In this document: in pieces, positions 39,673 through 49,277 of the stretch
Layout: each line of letters begins with the position of its first letter
Numbering within the stretch: the first letter of the stretch is position 1
Assembly: GCA_023664305.1 (NCBI GenBank)
Contig: JAMPFT010000009.1
Span: 1-64,000 of the forward strand
Length of the DNA: 64,000 nt
Reading direction: 5' to 3'
Source of the DNA: a bacterium
GTDB taxonomy: Bacteria > Bacillota > Clostridia > Lachnospirales > Lachnospiraceae
Made by a program: the position numbers and the translations under genes
The notes under the pieces: generated by a model
What the model saw: only the letters and a program-made list of their open reading frames with translations
Told to the model about the DNA's origin: nothing
Databases searched by the model: none

Positions 39673-40578
39673 TTAAATTTTTTCACTGAAAATATTTTTA
39701 TAACCCTCTCCGAAAATCTCCGTAGCGCCCGTCACGATGATAAAGGCCCCGGGATCCTCCTCCCGGACGATCTCCTCAGCCTTCGGCGACAGCTGCTTTT
39801 TCATCACGCACATGATGACCTTTTTCTCCTTTCCGCTGTAAGCGCCGTTTCCCGACAGATACGTCACGCCGATATCCAGCTCCTCCAGAATCCGCTTTGT
39901 GATAGCCTCGTGATAATCGCTGATAATAAAGATCAGCTTCGCCCCGTCCCGGCCGTACAGCACCATATCCAGCAGGACGGAATTGATAAAGACCACGACG
40001 CCCGCGTACAAGGCCACGTCGATATCCTGAAACACAAAGGCCGACGCCGCGACGATCACCGCGTCTGTGATCAGAAACAGGTTTCCGGTTTTCAGATAGG
40101 GATATCTCAGCCGCAGAAGCTTGATGATGATATCCGTCCCTCCCGTGGTCGCGCCGGATTTCAGCACAAGCCCCAGTCCCAGCGCCATCAGCGATCCCCC
40201 CGCAAGCGCCGCCAGCACGGGATCCTCCGTGACCGCTCCCAGAGGCGCAAACAGATTGACGCAGAGGGAAGTCAGGGCGGTGCAGTACATGGTAGACAGG
40301 ATAAACCGCCAGCCGAATTTCCACATCCCGAGGGCCAGGATGGGAATATTGATCATCAAAAGCCAGGTGCCCGTGTCTAACCCCGTGATGTGGTTCAGGA
40401 TGATAGCGATACCGGTCACGCCGCCCGGCGCAAGAGCATTCGGATCCAGAAAAAAGCTGACCGAGGCGGCATACAAAACCGCTCCCGCCGTGATCACAAG
40501 ATAATCCATGGCGCGCTGCTTCGCCGTCTTTTTCTCTTCATAAGTTATTTCATTCTGCTGTTCCTTCGTCATTGTCAT
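39673..40578 (-). CDS. YitT-family membrane protein
   Basis: This 301-residue protein has five to six membrane segments in the first 190 residues (VITAGAVLYAASVSFFLDPN with the family's GGVTGIAIIL and SGATTGGTDII loops). A C-terminal cytosolic DUF2179 domain follows (YLSGNGAYSGKEKKVIMCVM). The family is sometimes linked to transport or stress, without an agreed function. Its upstream region is the hairpin-rich spacer. Confidence 0.9.
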   Translation of the reverse strand: MTMTKEQQNEITYEEKKTAKQRAMDYLVITAGAVLYAASVSFFLDPNALAPGGVTGIAIILNHITGLDTGTWLLMINIPILALGMWKFGWRFILSTMYCTALTSLCVNLFAPLGAVTEDPVLAALAGGSLMALGLGLVLKSGATTGGTDIIIKLLRLRYPYLKTGNLFLITDAVIVAASAFVFQDIDVALYAGVVVFINSVLLDMVLYGRDGAKLIFIISDYHEAITKRILEELDIGVTYLSGNGAYSGKEKKVIMCVMKKQLSPKAEEIVREEDPGAFIIVTGATEIFGEGYKNIFSEKI

Positions 40579-40638
40579 CTTTCTACCCCTTTACTCACTT
40601 CCCGTCATGCCGCCAGCGGCGGCACAAACTAATCCCAC

Positions 40639-40817
40639 GGAACCATTTGGTTCCGGGAAGAATCGCTTCCCAAAGAGGTGGGCTACGCCCCCTCTTGCGA
40701 TTCTTCAAGTTGCTTTAGCAACTTGTGAGACTTAGAATTTCTCCGCGAAACAGCCAGGCCTGAGAATCAGGCCTTTGGCTGCTGAGCGAAAATTGCCAAC
40801 GGCAAATTAGAAATTCT
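40639..40817. other. Hairpin-dense 180-bp region
   Basis: Four structures follow each other: GGAACC/GGTTCC (40639-40654); AAGAATCGC/GCGATTCTT (40658-40666 and 40697-40705) enclosing a second GC-rich stem; CAAGTTGCT/AGCAACTTG (40706-40725); and AGAATTTC/GAAATTCT (40734-40741 and 40810-40817) enclosing CAGCC/GGCTG, AGGCCTGA/TCAGGCCT and TTGCC/GGCAA. The region is noncoding. The remainder of the 458-bp spacer 40579-41036 holds only the ilvA terminator. Confidence 0.75.
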
Positions 40818-40903
40818 TCTCACACTTTTCCGATCTGTCCTTCACCCGTCCGCTCCGGCAAAAGCTGCGCCGTGCGGGCTCTGCAAATCTTTCAAAAAGC
40901 GAA

Positions 40904-40934
40904 AAATCCGCATACTTATAATATGCGGATTTTA
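40904..40934 (-). terminator. Terminator downstream of ilvA
   Basis: AAAATCCGCATA (40904-40915) pairs with TATGCGGATTTT (40923-40934), seven-base loop; T-run on either strand. ilvA ends at 41037. Confidence 0.88.
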
Positions 40935-41036
40935 TCGGTGAATCATTTCACTTCTTTTCCAAAATACTTCTTTTTTTGTACACCGGCAAAAGCTTTCGGG
41001 CGGCCTACCGATGGCGCGCTCCAAAGACAGACCGTC

Positions 41037-42260
41037 TCAAATCACCGTGGGCACCTGTCTGGGAGAATACCCGCCCTTTTCCAGGGCCTCCATGATTCTG
41101 TTCTTATGCTCGGTTCCGAAGGCCTCCATGGTAATCTTCAGCTCCACCGCCGCGTTTCTGTTGATGGAGACGAACTGATTATGCTCCAGCTTGATCACAT
41201 TGCCGCTTAAATCCGCGATCAGCCCGGATACCCGATGCAGCTCTCCCGGCTTGTCGGGAAGAAGCACGGAAACCGAAAAGATTCTGTCCCGCAGAATCAG
41301 CCCCTGCTGGACCACGGAGGACATGGTAATCACATCCATGTTTCCGCCGCTTAAGATCGTCACCGCCTTCTTATCCTTCACATCCAGATGTTTTAGGGCC
41401 GCAACGGAAAGCAGCCCGGAATTTTCCACCACCATCTTGTGATTTTCCACCATATCCAGAAAGGCTCCCACCAGCTCCCTGTCTTCCACCGTGACGATAT
41501 CGTCCAGATTCTCCCGGATATAGGGAAACACCTTTTCACCGGGCGTCTTTACCGCGGTACCGTCCGCGATGGTATTCACCGCAGGCAGTGTGATCACCTT
41601 TCCGGCCTTCAGGGACTCCCTCATACAGTCCGCCCCCGCGGGCTCCACGCCGATGACCCTGATCTTGGGATTCATCTGCTTTGCCAGCGTAGATACTCCC
41701 GCCGCCAGGCCGCCTCCGCCGATAGGAACCAGAATGATATCCACAAGCGGCAGCTCCTTTACAATCTCCATGGCGATGGTTCCCTGTCCCGTGGCCACCG
41801 CCAGATCGTCAAAGGGATGGATAAAGGTGTAACCGTATTCCGCCGCCAGCTCGTAAGCCTTTGCACAGGCCTCGTCGTACACGTCCCCATACAGGACCAC
41901 CTCCGCGCCGTAGGCCTTGGTCCGGTTTACCTTGATCAAGGGAGTGGTCGTAGGCATGACGATCGTGGCCTTTGCGCCGTAGCATTTCGCCGCATAGGCC
42001 ACGCCCTGGGCATGGTTTCCCGCCGATGCCGTAATCAGCCCCTTTGCCCGATCCTCCTCGGACAGGGTACTCATCTTATAATAAGCGCCCCTCACCTTGT
42101 ATGCTCCGGTAAACTGCATGTTTTCCGGCTTCAGATAAACCCTGCCGCCCGTCTGGGCGCTCAGGAAATCGCTGTACACCAGCTTTGTCTCCAGCGTCAC
42201 CTTTCTGACAGTCTCCGCCGCCTCCTCAAAGGCTTCCAGAGTCAGCATTTTCTCTTCCAT
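41037..42260 (-). CDS. ilvA: Threonine ammonia-lyase (threonine dehydratase) with ACT domain
   Basis: This 407-residue PLP enzyme deaminates threonine to 2-oxobutyrate, feeding isoleucine or propionate formation. Motifs: the PLP-lysine segment FTGAYKVRGAY, the SAGNHAQGVAYAAK box, the phosphate-binding GGGGLAAGV loop. A C-terminal ACT-like domain follows (about residues 330-400, VSVLLPDKPGELHRVSGLI). Length fits the shorter tdcB/ilvA class. The start at 42260 has GAGGTG upstream; the open frame continues further upstream without a ribosome binding site. Confidence 0.93.
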   Translation of the reverse strand: MEEKMLTLEAFEEAAETVRKVTLETKLVYSDFLSAQTGGRVYLKPENMQFTGAYKVRGAYYKMSTLSEEDRAKGLITASAGNHAQGVAYAAKCYGAKATIVMPTTTPLIKVNRTKAYGAEVVLYGDVYDEACAKAYELAAEYGYTFIHPFDDLAVATGQGTIAMEIVKELPLVDIILVPIGGGGLAAGVSTLAKQMNPKIRVIGVEPAGADCMRESLKAGKVITLPAVNTIADGTAVKTPGEKVFPYIRENLDDIVTVEDRELVGAFLDMVENHKMVVENSGLLSVAALKHLDVKDKKAVTILSGGNMDVITMSSVVQQGLILRDRIFSVSVLLPDKPGELHRVSGLIADLSGNVIKLEHNQFVSINRNAAVELKITMEAFGTEHKNRIMEALEKGGYSPRQVPTVI

Positions 42261-42376
42261 ATCGTCACACCTCTTTTTGTCATTATTACGGAGCTGCTTC
42301 CCGTCGCATACGCTGATCCGGCCCTCCGGCCTGCTTTTGGCGCCGTTTCCGTACATTCTCCTCCGCGATAGCCCGT

Positions 42377-43303
42377 TCAGAGATCGAACAGCGCATTCAC
42401 AAACTCGTCGGGATCAAACTTCTGCAGATCCTCGACGCTCTCTCCCACACCGATATATTTCACGGGCACCTTCAGCTCCGACTGGATTGCCACGGCGATG
42501 CCTCCCTTGGCCGTGCCGTCCATCTTGGTCAGGATAATGCCCGTCAGCTGCGCCACCTCGCCAAATTCCCTGGCCTGCACCAGGGCGTTTTGGCCGGTCG
42601 TGCCGTCCAGCACGATGAGATTTTCCCGATGCGCGTCCGGAAACTCCCTGTCGATAATCCGGTTCATCTTGCGCAGCTCTTCCATCAGGTTCTTTTTATT
42701 GTGAAGACGTCCCGCCGTATCGATGAGCAGGACGTCAACGCCTCTCGCCTTTGCGGCGCTCACCGCGTCAAAGACCACGCTGGCCGGATCCGCTCCCTCG
42801 CTGCCGCCCACCATGGGGACATCCGCGCGTCTTGCCCATTCCGCCAGCTGCTCTCCCGCCGCCGCGCGGAAGGTGTCCGCCGCCGCGATCAGTACCTTCC
42901 TGCCCTCGTTTTTGAGCTTCCCCGCCAGCTTCCCGACGGACGTTGTTTTTCCCACGCCGTTTACGCCGATGACCATGATCACGGACTTTTTCTTCTCAAA
43001 ATCGTAAGCGGCCTCCTCCACCTTCATCTGTCCCCGGATCTCGTCGATCAGAAGCTGCTTACATTCCACAGGCTCCTTGATATGCTTTTCCCTCACCTGT
43101 TCCTTCAGGCGCTCCAGAATATCGTTTGTGGCGCGGATCCCGATGTCTCCCATAATCAGGATCTCTTCCAGTTCCTCGTAAAACTCATCGTCGATGGCGG
43201 AAAATCCATTGAAAACGGAATCGATTCCCCGGACGATCGTTTCTCTCGTCTTCGTCAGTCCTTCCCGCAGTCTGGCAAAAAAGCCCTTCCTCTCTTCGCT
43301 CAT
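42377..43303 (-). CDS. ftsY: Signal recognition particle receptor FtsY
   Basis: This 308-residue SRP GTPase docks Ffh-ribosome complexes at the membrane. The N-domain is short and the long acidic A-domain of E. coli is absent. G-domain motifs: GVNGVGKTTSVGKLAGKL near residue 110, DTAGRLHNKKNLM and TKMDGTAKGGIAVAI. It lies 43 bp after smc in the rnc-smc-ftsY order usual for Firmicutes. Confidence 0.96.
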   Translation of the reverse strand: MSEERKGFFARLREGLTKTRETIVRGIDSVFNGFSAIDDEFYEELEEILIMGDIGIRATNDILERLKEQVREKHIKEPVECKQLLIDEIRGQMKVEEAAYDFEKKKSVIMVIGVNGVGKTTSVGKLAGKLKNEGRKVLIAAADTFRAAAGEQLAEWARRADVPMVGGSEGADPASVVFDAVSAAKARGVDVLLIDTAGRLHNKKNLMEELRKMNRIIDREFPDAHRENLIVLDGTTGQNALVQAREFGEVAQLTGIILTKMDGTAKGGIAVAIQSELKVPVKYIGVGESVEDLQKFDPDEFVNALFDL

Positions 43304-43346
43304 ATCCGCCTCGCACCTCCCGTCTCTTCCGGGCGAAAAACCCGGC

Positions 43347-46300
43347 TTAGTCCGTCAGCTCCCTGTCAATCAAATTCACGCTTACCAGCGTCGATACGCC
43401 TTTCTCCTGCATCGTAATGCCGTAAAGGCGGTCCACCTGCTCCATGGTTCCTCTTCTGTGCGTGATCACGATAAACTGTGTGTTCTGTGTCAGCTTATGT
43501 AAATATTTCGCGAAACGTCCCACGTTGGAATCGTCCAGCGCCGCCTCGATCTCGTCCAGAAGACAAAAGGGGGACGGTTTCAGATTCTGAATGGCAAACA
43601 GAAGGCTGATTGCCGTCAGCGCCTTCTCCCCGCCGGAAAGCTGCATCATGTTCTGCAGCTTTTTCCCCGGCGGCTGGGCAATGATCCGGATTCCCGCCTC
43701 CAGAATATCCTCGTCCTCCAGAAGCTCCAGCGTGCCCTTCCCGCCGCCGAACAGCTCCTTAAAGACCTTGTCGAACTCCCGGTTGATCTGAGCAAATTTC
43801 TCCGTAAACTGTCTGCGCATGGCGGTATCCAGCTCTTCGATGATCCCCTCCAGGGTCTTCTCCGCCTCCACCAGGTCGTCATGCTGGTTCTTCAGGAAGG
43901 TGAACCGCTCCATCAGGTTCTTATAGTCTTCGATGGCGTTTACGTTCACGTCTCCCAGCTTCCTGATCTGGTCCTTCAACGCGGAGATTTCCCGCTTCAT
44001 GGCCGTAAGGTCGTTCATCTCCTCGTCCCGCATTCCTGCGGCGTCGCTTAAAGTAATCTCATACTCATCCCACATGTAGTTGATCTGAGTCTCCAGATTC
44101 TCCTCCAGCTTTTCCCGCTGGGCGTTCAGACGGTAAACCTCCTTATCCAGAGCCGTCATCCGCTCCGCCGTCTCTTCCCGTCTCTTAAAGAAATCCTTCT
44201 GTCCCTGGGACAGCTCCTCGCGGCGGGTGATGCTTTCCTTCAGCCTGTTCTCCGACTCGTTCTGGGCGTCATAGGAGGCGGCGATGGTCTTTTCGATCTC
44301 CGTGATGTTTTGTCTCTTCTGCTCCGCTTCCCGCCTGTTTTCCGAGAGAGCCTCTAAAATCTCGGCAAGCTCCGCCCTGGAGCGGCCGATCTCTTCTTCG
44401 ATACGGTCTGCGTTGGCCTGCTTAAAGCCTTGGGTCTGCCGCATCTTTTCCGCCTTCATCTCCCATTCGGATACCGACGCCATGGCCTGCGTCTCAAGCT
44501 GTCTTTCCTCCTCCAACTGCTGCTGAAAGAGAAGGATCTGCTCCTGCGTACTCTTTTCCGCCGTCTCGCTGTCTGAGAGCTCCTGCTGAACGGATTCCTT
44601 GCCGGTTCTGATCTCCAGAATCCGGCTTCCGATCTCCTGCTCCTCCAATTTAAGCGTCGCCCGCTCCTCTCCTTCTTCTTCCATACGTTCTCTGGTCTGA
44701 CTGATGTTGAGACGCGCCGTATTCTGTTCGATGGACTTTCTCTGAATGTCTGCCTTCAGCGTCTCCAACTCCATCCGCAGCTTATTGCGGGCGGACTTTG
44801 TCTCGTCGATCTCCCGGTTCGCCCCGTCGATCGCCGCCAGCAGCTTTTTCACATTCTTCTTCAGCTCGTCGATCTCCCGGCGTCTCCCCAGAAGATTGCT
44901 GTTGTTCTTAAACGCACCGCCGCTGATCGCTCCGCCGGGAACCAGAAGCTCCCCCTCCAGCGTCACCATACGGATGCCGTAAGCGTATTTCCTTGCAATC
45001 CGCACCGCATTGTCTACGTTATCCACCACGACAATACGTCCCAGCATGGCCCTGGCTACGTTTCGGTATTTCTCCTCCGTACTCACCAGCTCGTCGGCCA
45101 TCCCGACCACTCCCTTTTCGGAGCAGGCCTCCGGATTTTTAAATTCCTGGGGATGCAGGATGCTTGTCAGCGGAAGAAAGGTCGCCCGTCCCAGTCTGTT
45201 TTCCTTGAGGTAACGAATCATTTCCTTGGCCGTCTCCTCGTTGTCCGTGACGATATTCTGGATATTTCCGCCCAGCGCCGTCTCGATGGCAGTCTCGTAC
45301 TTTTTTTCCACCTTGACGATGTCGGCCACCACGCCGATGATGCCGGGATTTTTTTCCTTCTGCTCCATCACCTTTTTTACGCTGCCGCCGTAGCCCTCAT
45401 AGCGCTCCGTCATATCCGACAGCGTCTCCAGCCTGGACTTCTCTGTGTGATAGGCGCTTTGCGCCTCCCGCAGGGCCGCATCCTTTCCGGTGAGAGCCTC
45501 CCTGATATCGCCCAGCTTTTGCTCTGTGTCTGCCTGACGCTTTGCCATCTCCCGGATTTCGTCCGTCACCCTCTCGAACTCATCCTCCAGCTTTTTCAGT
45601 TCCTCTTCCCTCGCCGCCTCGTCCGATCTGGCCCGCAGCAGCCTGGAATTTAACTCCGCCCTGCGGATATTTTCCTGCTCCATCATGGTGTCGAAGCGTC
45701 CCAGCTTTGACTTGATCGTCGCCCGCCGGTTCAATTCCTCGATGATCGTATTCTTTCCCGCCTCGACCGCGTTATTCAGCTGAGCAATCCTCTCCTGAAT
45801 CCCGTCCAGCCTGGCCCGTTCCGCCTCCGCCGCCGCGACGGTCTCCCGCATCCTGCTGTCCGTATCGCTCTTTTCGTTCAGGATATCTTCCTTATCTTTC
45901 TCCTTGGCGGCAATGTCCTCCTCCAGCGCCATCCGCCGGTTGGTAAGATGCGCCTCGCTGCCCCTGGCCGAATTGATCTGCTCCTTTAAGACGTTCATCT
46001 CGCCTTCCAGCCTGCCCCGCATGAGGCCGGTGTCGTTTACCGTGCTTCTGGCCTGCTCGATGGTCTCCTCCAGCTGCTCGATCTCTTCCTGGATTCTCTC
46101 GTACTCCGCCTTGATATTCTCATAGGTCTCCCTGCTTTCCGCCAGTTCTCCCCCTGCCAGAGAATACTTTTCCTCCGCCTGCGTAAGCTGTTCCCGCAGC
46201 CGCCTGTTCTCCAGCAGAAAAACGTTGACGTCCAGCGTCTTCAGTTCTTCCTTTTTTCTTAGATAGACCTTCGCCGTCTCCGCCTGGCGCTCCAGGGGAG

Positions 46301-46907
46301 CGACCTGTTTTTCCAGCTCGGAGAGGATATCGTTGACGCGCACCAGATTCTGCTTCTCGTTTTCCAGCTTTGCCTGGGCCGCCGTCTTCCTGCGCTTGAA
46401 TTTCACAATTCCCGCCGCTTCGTCAAAAAGCTCTCTGCGCTCCTCCGGCTTGCCGCTCAGGATTTTGTCGATCTGTCCCTGGCCGATAATGGAATACCCC
46501 TCTTTGCCGATACCTGTGTCGTAAAACAGCTCGTTGACATCCTTCAGGCGGCAGGGACTCCCGTTGATCAGATATTCGCTTTCTCCGGAACGGTAGATCC
46601 GTCTTGCCACCGTCACCTCGTCAAAATCAATGGCAAGCTGATGATCCGCGTTATCCAGCGTGATCGCCACATACGCATAGCTGAGCGGCTTTCTGTTCTC
46701 TGTCCCCGAGAAAATGACATCCTGCATGCTGGCGCCCCGCAGCTGCCGGACGCGCTGTTCGCCCAGCACCCAGCGGACCGCGTCCGCCACATTGCTCTTT
46801 CCGCTTCCGTTGGGTCCCACAATCCCCGTAATACCGTTGTGAAACTGGAAGGTTATCTTGTTTGCAAAGGATTTAAAGCCCTGCACCTCAATACTTTTTA
46901 AATACAT
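43347..46907 (-). CDS. smc: Chromosome segregation protein SMC
   Basis: This 1186-residue condensin subunit has an N-terminal Walker A (GPNGSGKSNVADAVRWVLG), two long coiled-coil arms, a hinge at about residues 500-670 (GYGGSVKKVMEQK ... GVVGMADELV ... LVPGGAISGGA), the signature LSGGEKALTAISLLFA and Walker B FCLLDEIEAALDD. Full length and intact. It overlaps the rnc end by 20 bp. Confidence 0.97.
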   Translation of the reverse strand: MYLKSIEVQGFKSFANKITFQFHNGITGIVGPNGSGKSNVADAVRWVLGEQRVRQLRGASMQDVIFSGTENRKPLSYAYVAITLDNADHQLAIDFDEVTVARRIYRSGESEYLINGSPCRLKDVNELFYDTGIGKEGYSIIGQGQIDKILSGKPEERRELFDEAAGIVKFKRRKTAAQAKLENEKQNLVRVNDILSELEKQVAPLERQAETAKVYLRKKEELKTLDVNVFLLENRRLREQLTQAEEKYSLAGGELAESRETYENIKAEYERIQEEIEQLEETIEQARSTVNDTGLMRGRLEGEMNVLKEQINSARGSEAHLTNRRMALEEDIAAKEKDKEDILNEKSDTDSRMRETVAAAEAERARLDGIQERIAQLNNAVEAGKNTIIEELNRRATIKSKLGRFDTMMEQENIRRAELNSRLLRARSDEAAREEELKKLEDEFERVTDEIREMAKRQADTEQKLGDIREALTGKDAALREAQSAYHTEKSRLETLSDMTERYEGYGGSVKKVMEQKEKNPGIIGVVADIVKVEKKYETAIETALGGNIQNIVTDNEETAKEMIRYLKENRLGRATFLPLTSILHPQEFKNPEACSEKGVVGMADELVSTEEKYRNVARAMLGRIVVVDNVDNAVRIARKYAYGIRMVTLEGELLVPGGAISGGAFKNNSNLLGRRREIDELKKNVKKLLAAIDGANREIDETKSARNKLRMELETLKADIQRKSIEQNTARLNISQTRERMEEEGEERATLKLEEQEIGSRILEIRTGKESVQQELSDSETAEKSTQEQILLFQQQLEEERQLETQAMASVSEWEMKAEKMRQTQGFKQANADRIEEEIGRSRAELAEILEALSENRREAEQKRQNITEIEKTIAASYDAQNESENRLKESITRREELSQGQKDFFKRREETAERMTALDKEVYRLNAQREKLEENLETQINYMWDEYEITLSDAAGMRDEEMNDLTAMKREISALKDQIRKLGDVNVNAIEDYKNLMERFTFLKNQHDDLVEAEKTLEGIIEELDTAMRRQFTEKFAQINREFDKVFKELFGGGKGTLELLEDEDILEAGIRIIAQPPGKKLQNMMQLSGGEKALTAISLLFAIQNLKPSPFCLLDEIEAALDDSNVGRFAKYLHKLTQNTQFIVITHRRGTMEQVDRLYGITMQEKGVSTLVSVNLIDRELTD

Positions 46908-47598
46908 ATCCTCTATCCCTCAGAAGCAGCAGCGCCTGATATGCCGCCTGCTGCTCCGCCGCTTTTTTTGTTCTTCCGGCGCCCTCTCCCAGACATTCGC
47001 CCTCCATTTGTACCGCAACCCGAAATATCTTATTATGCTCCGGCCCGCTTTCCTCCAGCAGCTCATAAGAAAAATCCTTTTTCAGCTTCCCCTGGATCAG
47101 CTCCTGCAGATTGCTCTTGCTGTCGTAAAACAGCCGCTTGTCTTCCAGATCGGACAGGATGAAACGGTTGATGAAGTCTCTGGCCGGCTCCATTCCCCCG
47201 TCCAGATAGACGGCCCCAGTCACGGCCTCCATGCCGTCGGCAATGATGCTGTCCCGCTCTCTTCCCCCGGTTCCTTCCTCTCCCCGTCCCAGGAGCAAAA
47301 ACTTTCCCAGCTCCAGGTCCCTGGCGCAGAACGCGAGGGACGGCTCGCATACCATGGACGCCCTCAGCTTCGTCAGCTCCCCCTCGGTCATATCGGGATG
47401 GGCGTGAAACAAAAATTCGCTGGAGACCAGCTCCAGAACCGCGTCCCCCAAAAACTCCAGCCGCTCATAGTCCCCCGCCTTGTTGATCTTCTGTTCGTTG
47501 GTATAAGAGCTGTGAGTCAGCGCCCGCTTCAGGAGGGAAATATTCCTGAACCGATATCCGATCCTCTTTTCCAGTTCCTGTAAAGTATACTTTTCCAA
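46888..47598 (-). CDS. rnc: Ribonuclease III
   Basis: This 236-residue enzyme cleaves double-stranded RNA in rRNA and mRNA processing. The signature ERLEFLGDAVLELV holds catalytic acidic residues; a second acidic site is in SIIADGMEAVTGAVYLD. A C-terminal dsRNA-binding domain ends in GAGRTKKAAEQQAAYQALL. The start is taken as TTG at 47598 with AGAGGA seven bases upstream; a TTG at 47616 is the alternative. A stable hairpin lies just upstream at 47621-47649. Confidence 0.94.
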   Translation of the reverse strand: MEKYTLQELEKRIGYRFRNISLLKRALTHSSYTNEQKINKAGDYERLEFLGDAVLELVSSEFLFHAHPDMTEGELTKLRASMVCEPSLAFCARDLELGKFLLLGRGEEGTGGRERDSIIADGMEAVTGAVYLDGGMEPARDFINRFILSDLEDKRLFYDSKSNLQELIQGKLKKDFSYELLEESGPEHNKIFRVAVQMEGECLGEGAGRTKKAAEQQAAYQALLLLRDRGYVFKKY

Positions 47599-47620
47599 TC
47601 TGCTTCCTCTTTTCAAAGCA

Positions 47621-47649
47621 AAGAGCAGTACGCCTGGCGGACTGCTCTT
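47621..47649 (-). other. Hairpin in the acpP-rnc spacer
   Basis: AAGAGCAGT (47621-47629) pairs with ACTGCTCTT (47641-47649), extended by CGCC/GGCG. On the minus strand only a weak T-rich stretch follows, so it may be a partial terminator or an RNase III target in the rnc leader. Confidence 0.6.
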
Positions 47650-47678
47650 ACCAACACCTATAATAACGAGCTTTGTTT

Positions 47679-47909
47679 TTAATTTAACGCGCCCTTAATC
47701 AGTTCAACCGCTTCCTCCACAGTGGAGATCTTTTCCGCCTTTTCGGCCGGAATCTCAATATTAAACTCCTCCTCGATCCCCATGATAATCTGGAACACAT
47801 CCAGAGAATCCGCCCCCAGATCGTCCATAAAGGTCGTTTCCATGGTGATCTCGTTCGGATCCACATTCAGTATTTCTGCAATTACCTTTTTCAGCTTTTC
47901 AAATTCCAT
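47679..47909 (-). CDS. acpP: Acyl carrier protein
   Basis: This 76-residue acidic four-helix protein has the phosphopantetheine site GADSLDVFQ with Ser35. It carries growing acyl chains in fatty acid synthesis and lies between plsX and rnc, the usual order. Confidence 0.96.
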   Translation of the reverse strand: MEFEKLKKVIAEILNVDPNEITMETTFMDDLGADSLDVFQIIMGIEEEFNIEIPAEKAEKISTVEEAVELIKGALN

Positions 47910-47926
47910 AATGCATCCTTCTTTCC

Positions 47927-48937
47927 TTAATCTTCCAGAACGATTCGTTCCTTTATTTTTTCATTTATATTCTGTTCCTTAAATGCAATGCATTGAAGGA
48001 TAGAATGACGAATTTCAATGGCTTTGCTGCTGCCGTGGGTCTTTACCACAAGCCCGTTTAAACCGAGCAGCGGCGCTCCGCCGTACTCCTCCGTGCTGAA
48101 GCCCTTCAGAGTCTTCTTTAACGCCGGCTTCACAAGAACCGCCCCGATCTTGCTTCGAAGGCTGCTCATCATGCCGTCCTTGATTTTTTGAATCAGGACG
48201 CCGCTGACGCCTTCCATCATCTTTAACACAATATTGCCTGCAAAGGCTTCGCAGACCAAAACGTCCGCCGCCCCGGCCGGAATGTCCCTGGCCTCCACAT
48301 TGCCCACAAAATGAATATCGGGGCAATTCTGCAGCAAAGGGTAAACTTCCTTTGTCAGGGCATTTCCCTTTTCCTCTTCCACGCCGATATTGACCAGCCC
48401 TACCCTCGGATTTTTCACGCCGAGGACATGCTCCATATAAATACTTCCCATCTTTGCAAACTGCAGCAGCTGAGAAGGTCTCGCATCCACGTTTGCCCCG
48501 CAGTCCAGCAACAGACTGACTCCCTTCGCGTTGGGAATAATCGGTGCCAGAGGCGGCCTCTCCACGCCCTTGATGCGGCCCACGATAACCTGTCCTCCCA
48601 CCAGCACCGCGCCTGTGCTGCCTGCGGATACAAACGCATCGCATGTACCCTCTTTCACCAGATACATTGCTTTTACAATAGAAGAATCCTTCTTCCTGCG
48701 GATCGCCATCACCGGAGGCTCTCCCGTCTCGATGACCTCCTCTGCATGTACGATTTCCAGCTGCTCCTCATTGTAAGTATATTTTTTTAATTCCTCTCTG
48801 ATAACAGGTTCCCGCCCTACCAGAAAAACCTTCACCCGTCCGTCTTCGTTTATGGCTTCCACCGCGCCCTTTACCGTCTCCACGGGAGCGTTGTCTCCAC
48901 CCATGGCGTCAACCGCCACATTTACCATTTCAGCCAT
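47927..48937 (-). CDS. plsX: Phosphate acyltransferase PlsX
   Basis: This 336-residue enzyme makes acyl-phosphate from acyl-ACP for phospholipid synthesis. The N-terminus [20 protein letters not shown] and the segments [16 protein letters not shown] and [12 protein letters not shown] are family hallmarks. The ATG at 48937 follows AAGAGG. It has its own promoter at 48991-49019. Confidence 0.95.
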   Translation of the reverse strand: MAEMVNVAVDAMGGDNAPVETVKGAVEAINEDGRVKVFLVGREPVIREELKKYTYNEEQLEIVHAEEVIETGEPPVMAIRRKKDSSIVKAMYLVKEGTCDAFVSAGSTGAVLVGGQVIVGRIKGVERPPLAPIIPNAKGVSLLLDCGANVDARPSQLLQFAKMGSIYMEHVLGVKNPRVGLVNIGVEEEKGNALTKEVYPLLQNCPDIHFVGNVEARDIPAGAADVLVCEAFAGNIVLKMMEGVSGVLIQKIKDGMMSSLRSKIGAVLVKPALKKTLKGFSTEEYGGAPLLGLNGLVVKTHGSSKAIEIRHSILQCIAFKEQNINEKIKERIVLED

Positions 48938-48990
48938 TTTGATACCTCTTGCGCGCTTTGATCCGCTTTCAATCTCCTGTACACTATTCT

Positions 48991-49019
48991 ACTATACTAA
49001 ACACGATAACAAAAATCAA
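48991..49019 (-). promoter_or_regulatory. Promoter of plsX-acpP
   Basis: TTGATT (49014-49019) and TATAGT (48991-48996) on the minus strand, 17-bp spacing, just after the rpmF terminator. Confidence 0.7.
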
Positions 49020-49046
49020 GATAAAAATTGATAGAAAAGCGGACAC

Positions 49047-49072
49047 AAAAAAGGACGCCGCACCCGACGTCC
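49047..49072 (-). terminator. Terminator downstream of rpmF
   Basis: GGACG (49053-49057) pairs with CGTCC (49068-49072) with inner GC pairs, and six T follow on the minus strand. Confidence 0.8.
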
Positions 49073-49095
49073 CTCCTGTCTGCGTTATCGATTCG

Positions 49096-49275
49096 TCAGT
49101 CAACGCTTACGACCTGCTTTTTGTTGTAGGAACCGCAAGCCTTGCATACTCTGTGAGGCACCGTCAATGCGCCGCACTTGCTGCACTTTACCAGAGTAGG
49201 AGCGCTCATTTTCCAGTTCGCTCTTCTCTTGTCTCTTCTACTCTTGGAAGATTTATTCTTGGGACAAATAGACAT
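49096..49275 (-). CDS. rpmF: Large ribosomal subunit protein L32
   Basis: This 59-residue protein starts MSICPKNKSSKSRRDKRRAN and carries a zinc ribbon (KCSKCGALTVPHRVCKACG: two Cys-x2-Cys pairs). The four cysteines mark the zinc-binding C+ form. AAGGAGG precedes the ATG. It follows yceD immediately, the standard order. Confidence 0.97.
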   Translation of the reverse strand: MSICPKNKSSKSRRDKRRANWKMSAPTLVKCSKCGALTVPHRVCKACGSYNKKQVVSVD

Positions 49276-49277
49276 CG

